From contig NC_056580.1 of the NCBI RefSeq assembly GCF_018340385.1, positions 19,931,731-19,995,730 of the forward strand: a DNA stretch of 64,000 bases. Reading direction: 5' to 3'. Shown here one piece after another: positions 12,486-23,979 of the stretch. The DNA is from Cyprinus carpio (Eukaryota > Chordata > Actinopteri > Cypriniformes > Cyprinidae). Each line of letters starts with the position of its first letter. The stretch's first letter is position 1. The notes below the pieces were generated by a model. That model searched no databases, was not told the DNA's origin, and worked only from the letters and a program-made list of their open reading frames with translations. The position numbers were made by a program, and so were the translations under genes.

Positions 12486-13033
12486 GTGCTCTTAGTGCAA
12501 ATCGTCAAAGAAAATCTGCAGCTTTCTAATGTGGGACAGTTGTGTTCCTAATGTGGGACACTGAAAAGTCTATGATAAAAGGCTAAAATCATCTTGATTC
12601 ATGTGGAATAGTAAAATGCTTTTGGTTATGGATGGTTGAAACGGATAATTGAACATCATCAGACAAATAATACAATATGATGCACTGATGCATTTATTAA
12701 AGAGATTAAGAAACTATTATCATAGGCCTATGTTGTTATTTAGATAGAAAAGAGTTAAATGCAAACTCAGAATTTCTTGACTGTTCTCTAGTTCATTTTA
12801 CTTAACAACAAAAACATACAACAACAACAGGCATAGCCTGGGCCTTTTTGAGGGCAAAATATAAAATCTTGCAACTTAATAAAACTTATTATACCGTCAC
12901 ACTTTTCAAAACCACATTTACTAAAGTGGGAAACTAAGAAATTTGATTAAAAATATCAAAGATAGACTTAATACCTACAAAGTTACACTATATGTTGATG
13001 GACAAACATTTCATAAGCACATTAGACCAAAAA

Positions 13034-14855
13034 AGTAACAATTAGATTAGATTAGATTCAACTTTATTGTCATTATGCAGAGTACAAGTACAGAGCTAAT
13101 GTAATGCAGTTAGCATCTAACCAGAAGTGCAAGAATATAGTGTTTTATATACATAAAAAGTGCAGAATAAGTGAAGCTATGATTTACAGAATGTACAGTG
13201 GGGTTGCTATATACAGTATTGAGCAGAGTATATACAGAATATAAATAGGAATGCAGTGTAGGATTGTATGTACATAATGAACAGAGCAATGTAGGATTAT
13301 ATATACAAATTATGAACAGCAGCAACGTGAGAACAGTGGTAATAATTACAGTTGGATGAGTGTGCAAAAGTATTGTTAAAATGAATTCTATGCAAAAACA
13401 GTAGTGCAATTATATTTTTATAGAATAGTTTACTGTGCTTTGTACAGTAATAACTTGGTTTACAGTGCGATAACTAGAACAGTGTGCAGTATGTGCAAAA
13501 TATGAGTAGTGCAAATACATGTATGTAAAGTACTTTGACTAGTGCAGTAATAAAGTAGGTGCCGGTTAGATTGGTGGTGTGGCGTTCAGAAGGGTCACGG
13601 CCTCGGGGAAGAAGCTCTTCCTGAGCCTGGTAGTCCGAGAGTGTAGGCTCCTGTAACATCTGCCGGATGGAAGGAGAGTGAAAAGTCCATGGTTAGGGTG
13701 AGAGGCATCCTTGATGATGTTTCTTGCCCTGCCCAGACAGCGCTTGTGATAGATGTTCTCAGTGGAAGTTAACTGGGTGCCGGTGATCCGTTGAGCAGTT
13801 TTAACCACTCGCTGGAGTGCTTTGTGGTCTGATGCGGAGCAATTGCTGTACCATACTGAGATGCAGTTTGTGAGTATGCTCTCAATGGTACAGCGGTAGA
13901 ATTCCACAAGGATCCTGGGATTCAGATGAACTTTCTTAAGGCTCCGTAAGAAGTAAAGGCGCTGGTTTGCCTTTTTGACCAGGGTGGAGGTGTGATGGGA
14001 CCAGGTGAGGTCATCAGAGATGTGGATACTTCAAGGAACTTGAAACTTGACACACGCGCCACTACAGCTCCGTTGATGTAGATGGGTGTGTGTGCATGAC
14101 TCCAAGTCCGCCTGAAGTCCACAATGATCTCCTTTGTCTTCTGGGTGTTTAGTTCTAGATTGTTGGTGGCACACCACACAGCCAGGTGCTGCACCTCATC
14201 CCTGTAGGCTGACTCATCGTCGTCCTTGATCAGACCTACCACCTTGGTGTCATCTGCAAATTTGATTATGGTGTTGGAGCCATAAACAGGAACGCAGTCA
14301 TGGGTGAATAGGGAGTACAGGAGAGGGCTCAGTACGCAGCCCTGTGGCACGCCGGTGTTCAGGGTGATGATGGAGGAGGAGAGGTTATCTAATTTAACAG
14401 ACTGAGGTCTGTTAGTCAAAAAGTCAAGAGTCCAGTTGCAGATGGATGTGCTGATTCCAAGCTGGCTGAGCTTGGAGATCAGCTTGGGAGGGATTACAGT
14501 ATTAAATGCAGAACTGAAATCAATTAACAGCATTCTCACATGTGTGTTTTGACTGTCCAGGTGGGTGAGGGCAGAGTGAAGTGCCGTTGAGATGGCGTCC
14601 TCTGTTGATCTATTGCAGCGATAGGCAAAGTGAAATGGGTATAGTGTAGCAGGGAGACAGGATTTTAAGTGGGATGCAATCAGCCTTTCAAAGCACTTGG
14701 CAATGATGGGGGTGAGTGCAACGGGACGGAAGTCGTTAGGGACCGAGGCAGTGGAGTGTTTCGGTACTGGTACGATGGTGGAGGTTTTGAAGATAGTGGG
14801 GACAGTTGTTTGGGCCAGGGACAGATTGAAAATGCATTAGATAGCATTTAATAGC
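13034..14855 (-). mobile_element. CR1/Rex1-like LINE fragment with target-site duplication
   Basis: The minus strand encodes the reverse-transcriptase core: LLIDFSSAFNTVIPPKLISK, NTGVPQGCVLSPLLYSLFTH and the catalytic IIKFADDTKVVGLI (13922-14539). The C-terminal part follows in another frame (13566-13907: FYRCTIESILTNCISVWYSN, then LFTLLPSGRCYRS). A frameshift near 13915 separates the two. The 3' end (low coordinates) finishes with ACAATAAAGTTGAATC and TCTAA pentamers. The 13-bp direct repeat ATTAGACCAAAAA occurs at 13021-13033 and 14856-14868. This is a 5'-truncated insertion by target-primed reverse transcription. Assignment to the Rex1/Babar branch of CR1 is from memory of the family. Confidence 0.8.
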
Positions 14856-15707
14856 ATTAGACCAAAAATGTATACACCTTAATATCAAGTTTGTCAAAAC
14901 TTTATATCTCTGACCTTTGGATGGCCTTCACACAATGTGCTTTCTGTCTGATGATTGCTCCGCCCTCAAATATGACTGGACATCTAAGGTCATGTGATTT
15001 TGATCACATGGCACCACAGCTTTGGCTAACCCATAGTTTCACTGGCATTTATGTATTTATGGGGGACCTTAGGTGTCCCAGATTAGCCAGTGTCCCACTT
15101 TAGGGCAATTCATCCTATATAATGATCTCTAGATCAGTGGCGCGAGTCCGCGTTTGCTACGCAAGGCTGTTGAAGTAGCGCGAATTTAACTTGTACGTCA
15201 ATATTAAAAAGGTTACACAGAGGAGAAAAGCCTTGCCAGCAGAATGACAGCCCGTTAACAAATAATGCGTATTTTTTAAAAGGCACGCACTTTTAATGGG
15301 TTTCAGTTGTGACATTTTTATTTTTAAATGTGCAACTTTTTAGTGTAAAATAGATTTATGAAAAGAAATGAGGCTGAGATATTAAAAATCCAATAATAAA
15401 TAATTATTATTAAATGTATGCTGTTTGCATCGACACAAAATGATAAAAAAAAATAATAAAAAGACGCTAAGAGGTACAAGGGTTAAGGATTGACGAGTAT
15501 GGTTACATTAATGAGCACAGAATTACATTAATACTAGGAAATATCTGACCGCTACATGCCGCAATCAACCAATCAGAATCAAGTATTTGAGAGCAGCCTA
15601 CAGCGTAATTATTAATTTTTTAAAAAGTTCATAAACGTTAAATTGCCACAAGTTACAAACACCTAAATAATTAAAAACGAAAAACGTGAGAGTATAGGGT
15701 ATCCACT

Positions 15708-15713
15708 TTTATT
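15708..15713 (-). terminator. slc25a6: probable poly(A) signal of slc25a6
   Basis: AATAAA on the minus strand, about 1.14 kb downstream of the slc25a6 stop codon. The interval 15.7-16.85 kb is less repetitive than its surroundings and would be the 3' UTR. Other weaker TTTATT matches on the plus strand near 16280 could give a shorter form. Confidence 0.35.
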
Positions 15714-16851
15714 GAATTTACAGCCATTCTTGATGTTCAAACATCACTGCAAGTAGTCTTCCAGCCTTTCCCTCCATATAGTGTGGATTAAGATCTACAT
15801 GCTAAATAATGGGTATAACGTTTCAATGATCATTACTGAACTCACAATGCCCTTCCTTACTTGCCCTCACTTTATACTTCTAAAAGCAGGATCTAGGCCT
15901 ACTTCATCAAGATAGAAGATCAGCCTGACGCAACCAAACACTGAGACTGACAAGAAAATGACCATGAAAACATGACTCCCCTCATTATCCAAGATGGAAA
16001 ATACTTAAGCGCACTTCCAAAAAGAGAAATCATGGAAATACACTTTTCGTGTCACATAAGGTCTGACTGTGAATGCTATGTCTCTGGCTCCACACATTCT
16101 CTGCTGGAACACTTTACTAGGCTCTTTTACTTCTGATACACATAGAGGGCAAATATGTTGTGAATTAAAGCATCATATTTAATTCGTCTCTGACTCCACT
16201 GGACACCAGCTCTCAATTGGTCCAATTTGAGAAAACGTTTAAAGTGTGGAACGTTACTCTGTGTGTTTGAACTCCACATTTTTATTTATTTTTTTCTTGA
16301 GAGTGATATTGTATACCCTTGTTACCAGACACCTTAGCTAGGAGAACTGAAAAACTGAGCTGAAGGACTACAAGAACATGGAACTGAATGAATGCAGGAC
16401 AATACGCCGTCGTGTCACGCCATCTTGAGGAGATATTGTGGTATTGCATGGAACTGATGGCTCAGATTTATGAAGAAATATTATACATAACATCAATAAA
16501 TCCACATATATTTTAAATAATTTTGAGCATACATATACAACAGCTTTCCTTATATTTCCAATTTTATAATTGTATCTGTAATATTTCTCTGACTTTTTTT
16601 TTCTTTTTTTTTGGATAAAATAAGGGTTATTTATCATAGAATGACAGAGCATTTTTTTCTAAACACAAAATATAGCCACAGACAAAATTACTGAAAATTA
16701 TTAATTGCTTTTGGCATCTAACACAATTTAATCAAGACCACATCTGTGCGGAGCGGAGAGGGTTGAAGCTTGACAAAGCTGTGTGGTAAAAGCTATTCTA
16801 CTATTTTTGAGTACATTGTTAGTACATCTTTTAGTACATTTAGTACATTGT

Positions 16852-19800
16852 TTAAACAAACTTCTTGAATTCATCATAAAGCACGAGCACAAAAGCACCC
16901 CCCATTCCTCTGAATACATTAGACAGAGCCCCTTTGAAGAATGCTTTTGCACCCTCATCACGAGCGATCTTTCTCCAGCAGTCAATGGTTCCAGTGTACA
17001 TAATATCCGCTGGGAAAACAAAAGACAAAGGCCTGAGTTGAAATAAATGCATACTTGATGAAGAACAGTGTATGTGTTTGAGCATGTGTGTTGCATACCT
17101 CCTTTGCGTCCAGACTGCATCATCATGCGACGCCGCACGGTGTCAAATGGATAGGATACCACGCCAGCCGCTGCAGTCACAGTTTGTGCAATCATCCAGC
17201 TGACCACAATGTGGGTGTTCTTAGGGTCGGGAAGCATGCCTGCACACCACCACACAAAATAATGCACGTGTGTTTCATACAGAATTCTGAAGAGCTGGCT
17301 GTGAGAATTTGACTTGAATTGGCCATATCACAAGTTAAATTAGAATGACAAAATGTGGAATTGTAATTCTGAATGCTAAATTGTAATTCAAAGAAAACAC
17401 AGGTAATGCATTCTGGGGAAATGAAGTGATCTTTCACCCTGGTCCCCAAAAATATAATGGAATATAAACTATATACAGCTTTTTAAAGGTTAAATTTCAA
17501 GCATCTCTATCCATAACACCTATAAATCTACAAACTTCAGGTTTTAAACTTTTTTTAAACTAGTGTTATTATTGCTAACTAAAACTATTATAAATAGTTT
17601 TATTTCACTGAAGCTGAAAAAACATATAAAAAACAGAAACTGGAAGGAAACTGGCTGAAGTTAAAGTTCAAAAAGTATTAAAACAGAAATAAAAATTAAT
17701 TAAAGTTAAACAATGCTAATAAGAATGACAAAAGCACATGATAAAATAATTAAAACCTAAAGAAAAAATACAATTTTCATTTAAATTTATTAAAAAAAAA
17801 AAAATAATTCAAAACAATAATAAAAAGTATTATAGTATATAAACAATACTAAAACAACAGTTTCAAATGAGGCTTTGTCAAGCCAAGATTCAAAGTTCTA
17901 CTGAAAAACTACTATTATTTTATTCAGGTTTTTAAATTCTGCTTAAAAAAAATTTTGATTAAGTTGTGCATTTTGTTTTCTACCACTATTCAAATGATTT
18001 CAAATTCAGGAAATAAACTGGAATATAAAAAAAAAAAACATTCTCAAAACAATTCTGAATGTCCCACCACAGCCCTGCAAATCACATCATATGAAGTACA
18101 AACCTATTACCTTTAGCAGTGTCATAGACTCCGAAGTAGGAGGCCCTGTAAATAATGATGCCCTGGACAGAGACGTTGAAGCCCTGGTACAGACCCCGCA
18201 ACCCATCTGACCTAAAGATTTTGACCAGGCAGTCGGCCAGTCCTTTGAACTCTCTGGTGCTGCCAGCTTTGCCAACATCTGCAGCCAAGCGGGTACGAGC
18301 AAAATCCAGGGGGTAGACGAAGCAGAGGGAAGTGGCTCCTGCAGCTCCACCAGAGGCCAAGTTGCCAGCGAAGTATCGCCAGAACTGCGTGTGCTTATCA
18401 ACGCCACCCAAGAATATCTGTTTGTACTTGTCCTTGAAGGCAAAGTTGAGGGCTTGTGTGGGGAAATAGCGAATGACATTGGCTAGGTTTCCGCGCCAAA
18501 AGGAAACAAAGCCTTGCTCCCTAGGAATCCTCACAATACAGTCGATAATACCTTTGTACTGTTTGTCTGCACTGATCTGCTGGCTGGCATGTTGTACCTA
18601 TAAAGTGAAAAATAAAATACTGTGAGATACATGATATCTGGATTGAGGTTTTTGTGGTTTGTTGGTCCTTGAGCAATATTTTAAATGCTCAAAATTATTA
18701 AATATTATTACAATTTAAAGTAACATTCTTTTGTAGCAGTTTCTATAAAACCCTTTCTATTTGAATTATTTCTGTGATGGTAAAGCTGAATTTTTTAGCA
18801 GCCAGTACTTCAGTTTTAAGTGTCACATGATCCTTTAGAAGTTATGCTGATTATGCATTCTATTATGCTGATTTGCTGCTCAAAAAATATTTATTATAAT
18901 TATCAATGTTGAAAACAACTGTACTGCTTAATATTTTTATGGAAACCATAATACATTTTCCCAATATTCTTTAACAAATAGAAAGTTGTTTCATTAACAT
19001 TATTAATCGTTAACATTATAAATGTCTTTAATATTATATAATTAATATAATAATAATTTCTTTATAAAATAAATAAAATATAATCTTACAGACCCCAAAC
19101 CTCTGAATGGTAGCCTAGTGTTTCACAGTTTCCACTAAAATATTAAGCAAAAACTGTTTTCAGCATTGATATGAATATGATGAAATGTTTCTTGAGCAGC
19201 AAATCAGAATATTAAAATGATTTCTGAAGGACCATGTGACCCTGGAGACTAGAGTAATGACTGTTGAAAATTCAGCCTTGCTATCACAGGAATACATTAC
19301 ATTTAGAAATATATTAAAATAGAAAACAGTTTTTTTGAATTGTAATAATATTTCACAATGTTACTGTTTTTACAGTATTTGGGATCAAATAAGAGCAGGA
19401 TTGGTGAGCTTAAGAGACTTCTTTTAAAATATTAAAACATTTGAATGCTAACATTTAGTTCTGACATCATTTACTTCTGATTTTAGAGGAACATGCCCTT
19501 CTTGGCAAAATCATCCCTTACGCAAAAGGTCTGGGCCTGTAACACGAGACCAGACTGCAGGGGACAAAATGTGCCTTTGCCACCTAACCAGCTGCTAGAA
19601 ACTCAGTCTGGCTACATTTGGGTTACTGAAATCTAGAAATAAAGATCCATATGAGAGAATGGCAGAATAGAAACTCAGTATTAAAATGACAATTTGAATG
19701 TTGAGATGCTGCAAGGATGCGGATGTTGCAGACAGACGACTCAAATATGGCCTCTGAAGGACAAGGTCAGTTCGCATCTTTATAGCCACAACATGAATCA

Positions 19801-19993
19801 TGTTATTCTAAAGAAGGGGGATTAAAAATGAGCATGCATCATGGCAGAATGCGTTAAAAGAAGTCAAGATGACGATTCTTACCTGCAGCAGCAGTTTGAC
19901 CCTCTCTATCGGTGCGACTGCAGTTTTGGAAATAGCCGCTGCGACACCACCGGCCAAAAAGTCTTTAGCAAAAGAAATTGTAGCATCAGCCAT
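16852..19993 (-). CDS. slc25a6: mitochondrial ADP/ATP carrier (adenine nucleotide translocase)
   Basis: Exchanges cytosolic ADP for matrix ATP across the mitochondrial inner membrane. Four coding exons have canonical splice sites: 19993-19883 (111 nt), 18597-18111 (487 nt), 17239-17099 (141 nt) and 17009-16852 (158 nt). They join in frame to 298 aa plus stop, the family's exact length; the exon sizes match my recollection of the vertebrate ANT genes. The three carrier repeats carry PIERVK (28-33), PLDFAR (133-138) and PFDTVR (230-235), and the ANT-specific RRRMMM nucleotide-carrier motif is at 235-240. The C-terminus is YDEFKKFV. No lesion is seen. The paralogue choice (a6 rather than a4 or a5) rests on synteny: the asmtl remnant lies directly upstream in the same orientation, as in human PAR1. 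Intron 1 (18598-19882) carries an inverted pair of dispersed repeats. Confidence 0.95.
18690..19450. repeat. inverted pair of one dispersed repeat family in slc25a6 intron 1
   Basis: A copy at about 19086-19450 reads forward: ATTTCTGAAGGACCATGTGA, then ATTCAGCC, CACAGGAATACATTAC and TTTCACAATGTTACTG. A second, partial copy at about 18690-18960 reads in the opposite direction: TGTCACATGATCC, then GATTTGCTGCTC and GTTGAAAACAAC. Related copies occur at about 29560-29800 and 33770-34080. These are cyprinid dispersed non-coding repeats. The pair could form a hairpin in the primary transcript. Confidence 0.6.
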
Positions 19994-20122
19994 GGTGATA
20001 ATACTTAAGCTCGGTTTATTTCAATACACGATATGCTTGCTGAACGTGCTAGCAGAAGCAGGAGGTAGAGCGGAAAGTGATGGGGATGCTGCAGAGGACA
20101 CAGTGCGCCAACTCTCGAGGTT

Positions 20123-20130
20123 TCTCGCGA
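20123..20130. promoter_or_regulatory. slc25a6: palindromic TCTCGCGA element in the slc25a6 promoter region
   Basis: TCTCGCGA, 8 bases of the TCTCGCGAGA housekeeping-promoter element, lies about 130 bp upstream of the slc25a6 ATG. The surrounding stretch (20040-20160) is GC-richer than its AT-rich surroundings. There is no TATA box, which fits a ubiquitously expressed gene. Confidence 0.45.
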
Positions 20131-23031
20131 TATTTGCTCCCGAATCACTAGGGTCACAGTAAACGCTGTGTACAGCAGCTACAGAATTTACATTTTCATG
20201 ACATGTTGTAACTATTAACTTATTAATAACTTTTTTAATTAACAGTGCATTATATTATGTTAGCTAAGATTTTAATTGATTAGATGATGTATCATATTAT
20301 TCCAATCTAAAAGTTTTGAACTATAAACCAACATACAAAACCAGTGTTGAAGAATCATACATCTGTATGATTAGACTTTTGACTTAAAACCTAATAGTTA
20401 TGATATATAGCCCTTGAATCCATTCCCTGTATGACTACAAACCCATTCCTCACTATAACAAACTAGCTAAAAGAACACTGTCATTTGATTCAAAACCATA
20501 TTTAATTTAATATACAAACATGCAACATTCTCTGTCTCTGTAATTAAAAATAATCATGCACAAATACTTATTTTGAGCTTTTAGGTCAGAAACGTTCATA
20601 ATATTTTATAATACATAGCTAAAACATGTTTTACAGTTAATGAACTAGAATAAGTCAACTGTAGTGTTTCCAAAATGCTGTAGTCATTATATCACTCAAG
20701 TTCTGCGGTCTCAATGGATGCTGAAGAACAGCCTAGTAATGTTCTTTTGTCATTTGGATCTTCTTTCAAAAATAGCATGGCATCCAGCAGGTTGTCTGCG
20801 TGTTTGATGTGTTTGGCAGTGAAGCCATGCTTCTCCAGTAGGTCCCTGTATTCAGTGGTGATCCTCTGCTTTCCTTCTGTCATACTGAGGGCCTGCAACA
20901 GGGCTCGGCTAGGCCTTTTCCTCTCCTCATCCAGGAAGATCTCAGACACCAGAAGCCCACAACACGTTTGGTAGCAATACATTCATAATCCAAACATTTA
21001 AACACTTGACCTCGATTTAAAAAAAAAAGAAAAAAAGAAGAAGTAGTACTTTTTATGACCTTGGGATGTCCACAATTTAAAATACTTGCAAGGATCCAGT
21101 AATGTTAAGTATATTCTGGTAGAGTTCATATTGTAGGAATCAATCAGGCCAGGGGTTTACAAACTGGGATGAAGAGGGACCACAAGGGGGCACTAAAGGG
21201 CTATTTGCATTGGCATAATCTCCTCCTTGGCATCAAAAGTTTGATACTTCAGAATCAGGCTGACATATTAAGAATTAATTTTTTAAAGCACTTACCTGGA
21301 GTGCACATTTTAGACAGTATACTCAATAATACATGAAGTTTCTCATCAGACCAATCATGAGGATTCGTGCAAGAATATACAGGTCCGCTTTAGGTAGGTC
21401 ATCTTTAAAGAAATCTCCTATTGTTCAAAAGAAAGAAAGAAAAAGAAATAAAGTGAGAACAAAATAGTCAAAATTTTCAAGTATATGAAACAAATACACT
21501 GCAAAATTCTTTATCATATTCAATTCAATTCAATTCAAGTATATTTGTATAGCGCTTTTTACGATACAAATCGTTGCAAAGCAACTTTACAGAAAATTAA
21601 GTTTCTACAATATTTAGGAGTGATGACTCAGTTTATGTGCATATTGCAGAAATGTACGGAAAAATCAATTAAAGATGTGATCAAACAGACGGTGAACACA
21701 ATTAACAGCAATTATTATATGATGCAATCAAACTTAGAGAAAATGTGGTACTGTAGTTCTGTATGTTGTTTCAGGGTTGGCGTCATCTGAGGTCCTCTGA
21801 GGGGTTGGCATCATCTCTTCTCAGGTGTTCTGAATCCAGACTGGAGCTTGTATGTAAATCCTGTGGCAAAACAGAGAAACAAATAGAGACATAATTAGTG
21901 TAGCTGCTGTTCCAAGTAAAATTAATTAGTTTAACCCAAGCTAAAGAATTATAATGCGCATTTGATCAGATATAACTGCAGTCCAAAATTATGAGATGCA
22001 TTATTTAAATGCTAGGCCAAAGAAATGTGTTTTTAATCTAGATTTAAACAGAGAAAGTGTGTCTGAACCCCGAACATTATCAGGAAGGCTATTCCAGAGT
22101 TTGGGTGCCAAATGCGAAAAAGCTCTACCTCCTTTAGTGGACTTTGCTATCCTAGGTACTACCAAAAGTCCAGCGTTTTGTGACCTTAGGGAGCGTGATG
22201 GATTGTATGGTAGAAGACTAGTTAGGTACGCAGGAGCTAAACCATTAAGGGCCTTATAAGTAAATAATAATATTTTGTAACTGATACAGAACTTAATAGG
22301 TAGCCATTGAAGAGATTGTAAAATTGGGGTAATATGATCATATTTTCTTGACCAGGTAAGGACTATAGCTGCTGCATTTTGGACTACCTGTAGCTTGTTT
22401 ATTGAGGATGCAGGACAACCAGCTAGCACTGCATTACAATAGTCCAGTCTAGAGGCCATGAATGCATGAATTAGCTTTTCTGCATCAGAAACAGGTAACA
22501 TGTTACGTAGCTTGGCAATGTTTCTAAGATGGAAGAATGCTATTTTTGTAACATGGGAAATATGATTTTCAAAAGACAAGTTGCTGTCTACTATAACACC
22601 CAGATTTTTGACTGTAGAGGAAGTAACAGTACATCCGTCTAGTTGCAAATTTTAATCCAAGAGATTCTGTGTACTGTTTTTTGGTACTTGTAAGATAAGT
22701 AATATCTTATTAATAGTATGTCTTATATGAATTTAATAGGAGAAAATTATTGGTCATCCAATCTTTTACATTTTTAACACACTCTGTTAGCTTAGATAAT
22801 TTAGAAGTTTCATCTGGTCTCCTTGAGATATATAGTTGAGTATCATGAGCATAACAGTGGAAACTAATCCCGTATTTTCTAATGATATTACCAAGGGGCA
22901 ACATGTATATTGAAAATAGCAGAGGACCTAGGACAGATCCTTGTGGCACTCCATATTTTACTGGTGATAAATGAGATGACTCCCCATTTAAATAAACAAA
23001 GTGGTAGCGATCGGACAGGTAGGATCTAAAC

Positions 23032-23224
23032 CAGTGGTCTCCGACCCTGCTCCTGGAGAGCTACCGTCCTACACATTTCAGCTCCAACCCCAATCAAACA
23101 CACCTGAAGCAGCTAATCAAGGTGTTCAGGGCTACTTGATAATTATAGACAGGTGTGTTGGAGCAGGGTTGGAACTGAAGCCTGCAGGACGGTAGCTCTC
23201 CAGGAGCAGGGTTGGAGATCCCTG
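23032..23224. mobile_element. hAT-like MITE (193 bp) with 8-bp target duplication
   Basis: The ends are long inverted repeats: the left reads CAGTGGTCTCCGACCCTGCT and the right, reverse-complemented, CAGGGATCTCCAACCCTGCT. Both continue into CCTGGAGAGCTACCGTCCT. The 8-bp direct repeat ATCTAAAC flanks it at 23024-23031 and 23225-23232. CAG termini with an 8-bp duplication indicate the hAT superfamily. It has no coding capacity and is nested in the minus-strand L2. Confidence 0.85.
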
Positions 23225-23656
23225 ATCTAAACCATCTTAAAGCCTGCCCTTGAATACCTGTATAGTTTTGTAATCTATCTATGAGTATGTCATGATCTAT
23301 GGTGTCGAACGCAGCATTAAGATCAAATAAAACTAGCAATGAGATGCACCCTTGGTCTGACGCAAGAAGCAAGTTATTTGTAATTTTAACAAGTGCAGTT
23401 TCTGTGCTATGGTGGGGCCTGAAATTTTAGAGATAAATGGAAGATTTGAAATGGGTCTGTAATTTGCCAGTTCACTAGAATCTAACGCATGTAACCATGG
23501 TTCCCTGAGAATAGGGAACGAGACGCTGCGTCCTCTAGAGGGCGCTATGGGAACGCTGTCAGCGTTGCCAGTGCCTGAAGCATGAATGAAAAAACGACAA
23601 TGAACTTGACATTGGCAGGCGGAAGCCTATGACGTAAGCTAATGAGCGACTGCGGA

Positions 23657-23665
23657 TATAAAAGG
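23657..23665 (+). promoter_or_regulatory. TATA box in the left inverted end, facing the array
   Basis: GCGGATATAAAAGGG on the plus strand. The inverted repeat stays conserved for about 35 bp past the TATA box, through the ACTTGTAGAACGCATCACCC and TTTTTTGTCT sequence, then diverges. This is where a start site would fall. Transcription would run into the tandem array. Activity is inferred only. Confidence 0.45.
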
Positions 23666-23979
23666 GCACTTGTAGAACGCATCACCCTCTTTTTTGTCTG
23701 AGGAGACACGGCATGATTCCGAAGCATAGCACAGAGACGCAGCGTCTCGTTCCCTATTCTCAGGGAACCATGGTTACATGCGTAACCTGAGACGTTCCCT
23801 TTTGAAAGGGAACTCCACGCTGCGTCCTCTAGAGGGCGCTATGGGAACGGTATACCAACACCGCCATGCTGAGGGAAAAGTGCCTAGGTAACCATTTCCC
23901 CAAGTCAGGACTTTAGGAACAGCATCCCTACTAGCGAAACGCTAGGCTTTACGTGCAGGCTCACGCTCAATCATCATAG

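Larger units (their letters stand above)
9132..15114. mobile_element. DNA transposon (~1 kb core) opened by two LINE insertions
   Basis: The 11-bp direct repeat CTATATAATGA flanks the unit at 9121-9131 and 15115-15125. Inside it the ends are imperfect inverted repeats: the left reads GGTAAATTGCACTAAAGTTG and the right, reverse-complemented, ATGAATTGCCCTAAAGTGGG. Core sequence remains at 9132 to about 9350, 12486-13020 and 14869-15114. GTGGGACA motifs recur near both 12530-12550 and the right end. Removing the L2 (about 9350-12485) and the second LINE (13034-14855) leaves about 1 kb with no transposase, so it is non-autonomous. The superfamily is uncertain; an 8-11 bp duplication would fit hAT- or P-type elements. 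Confidence 0.55.
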
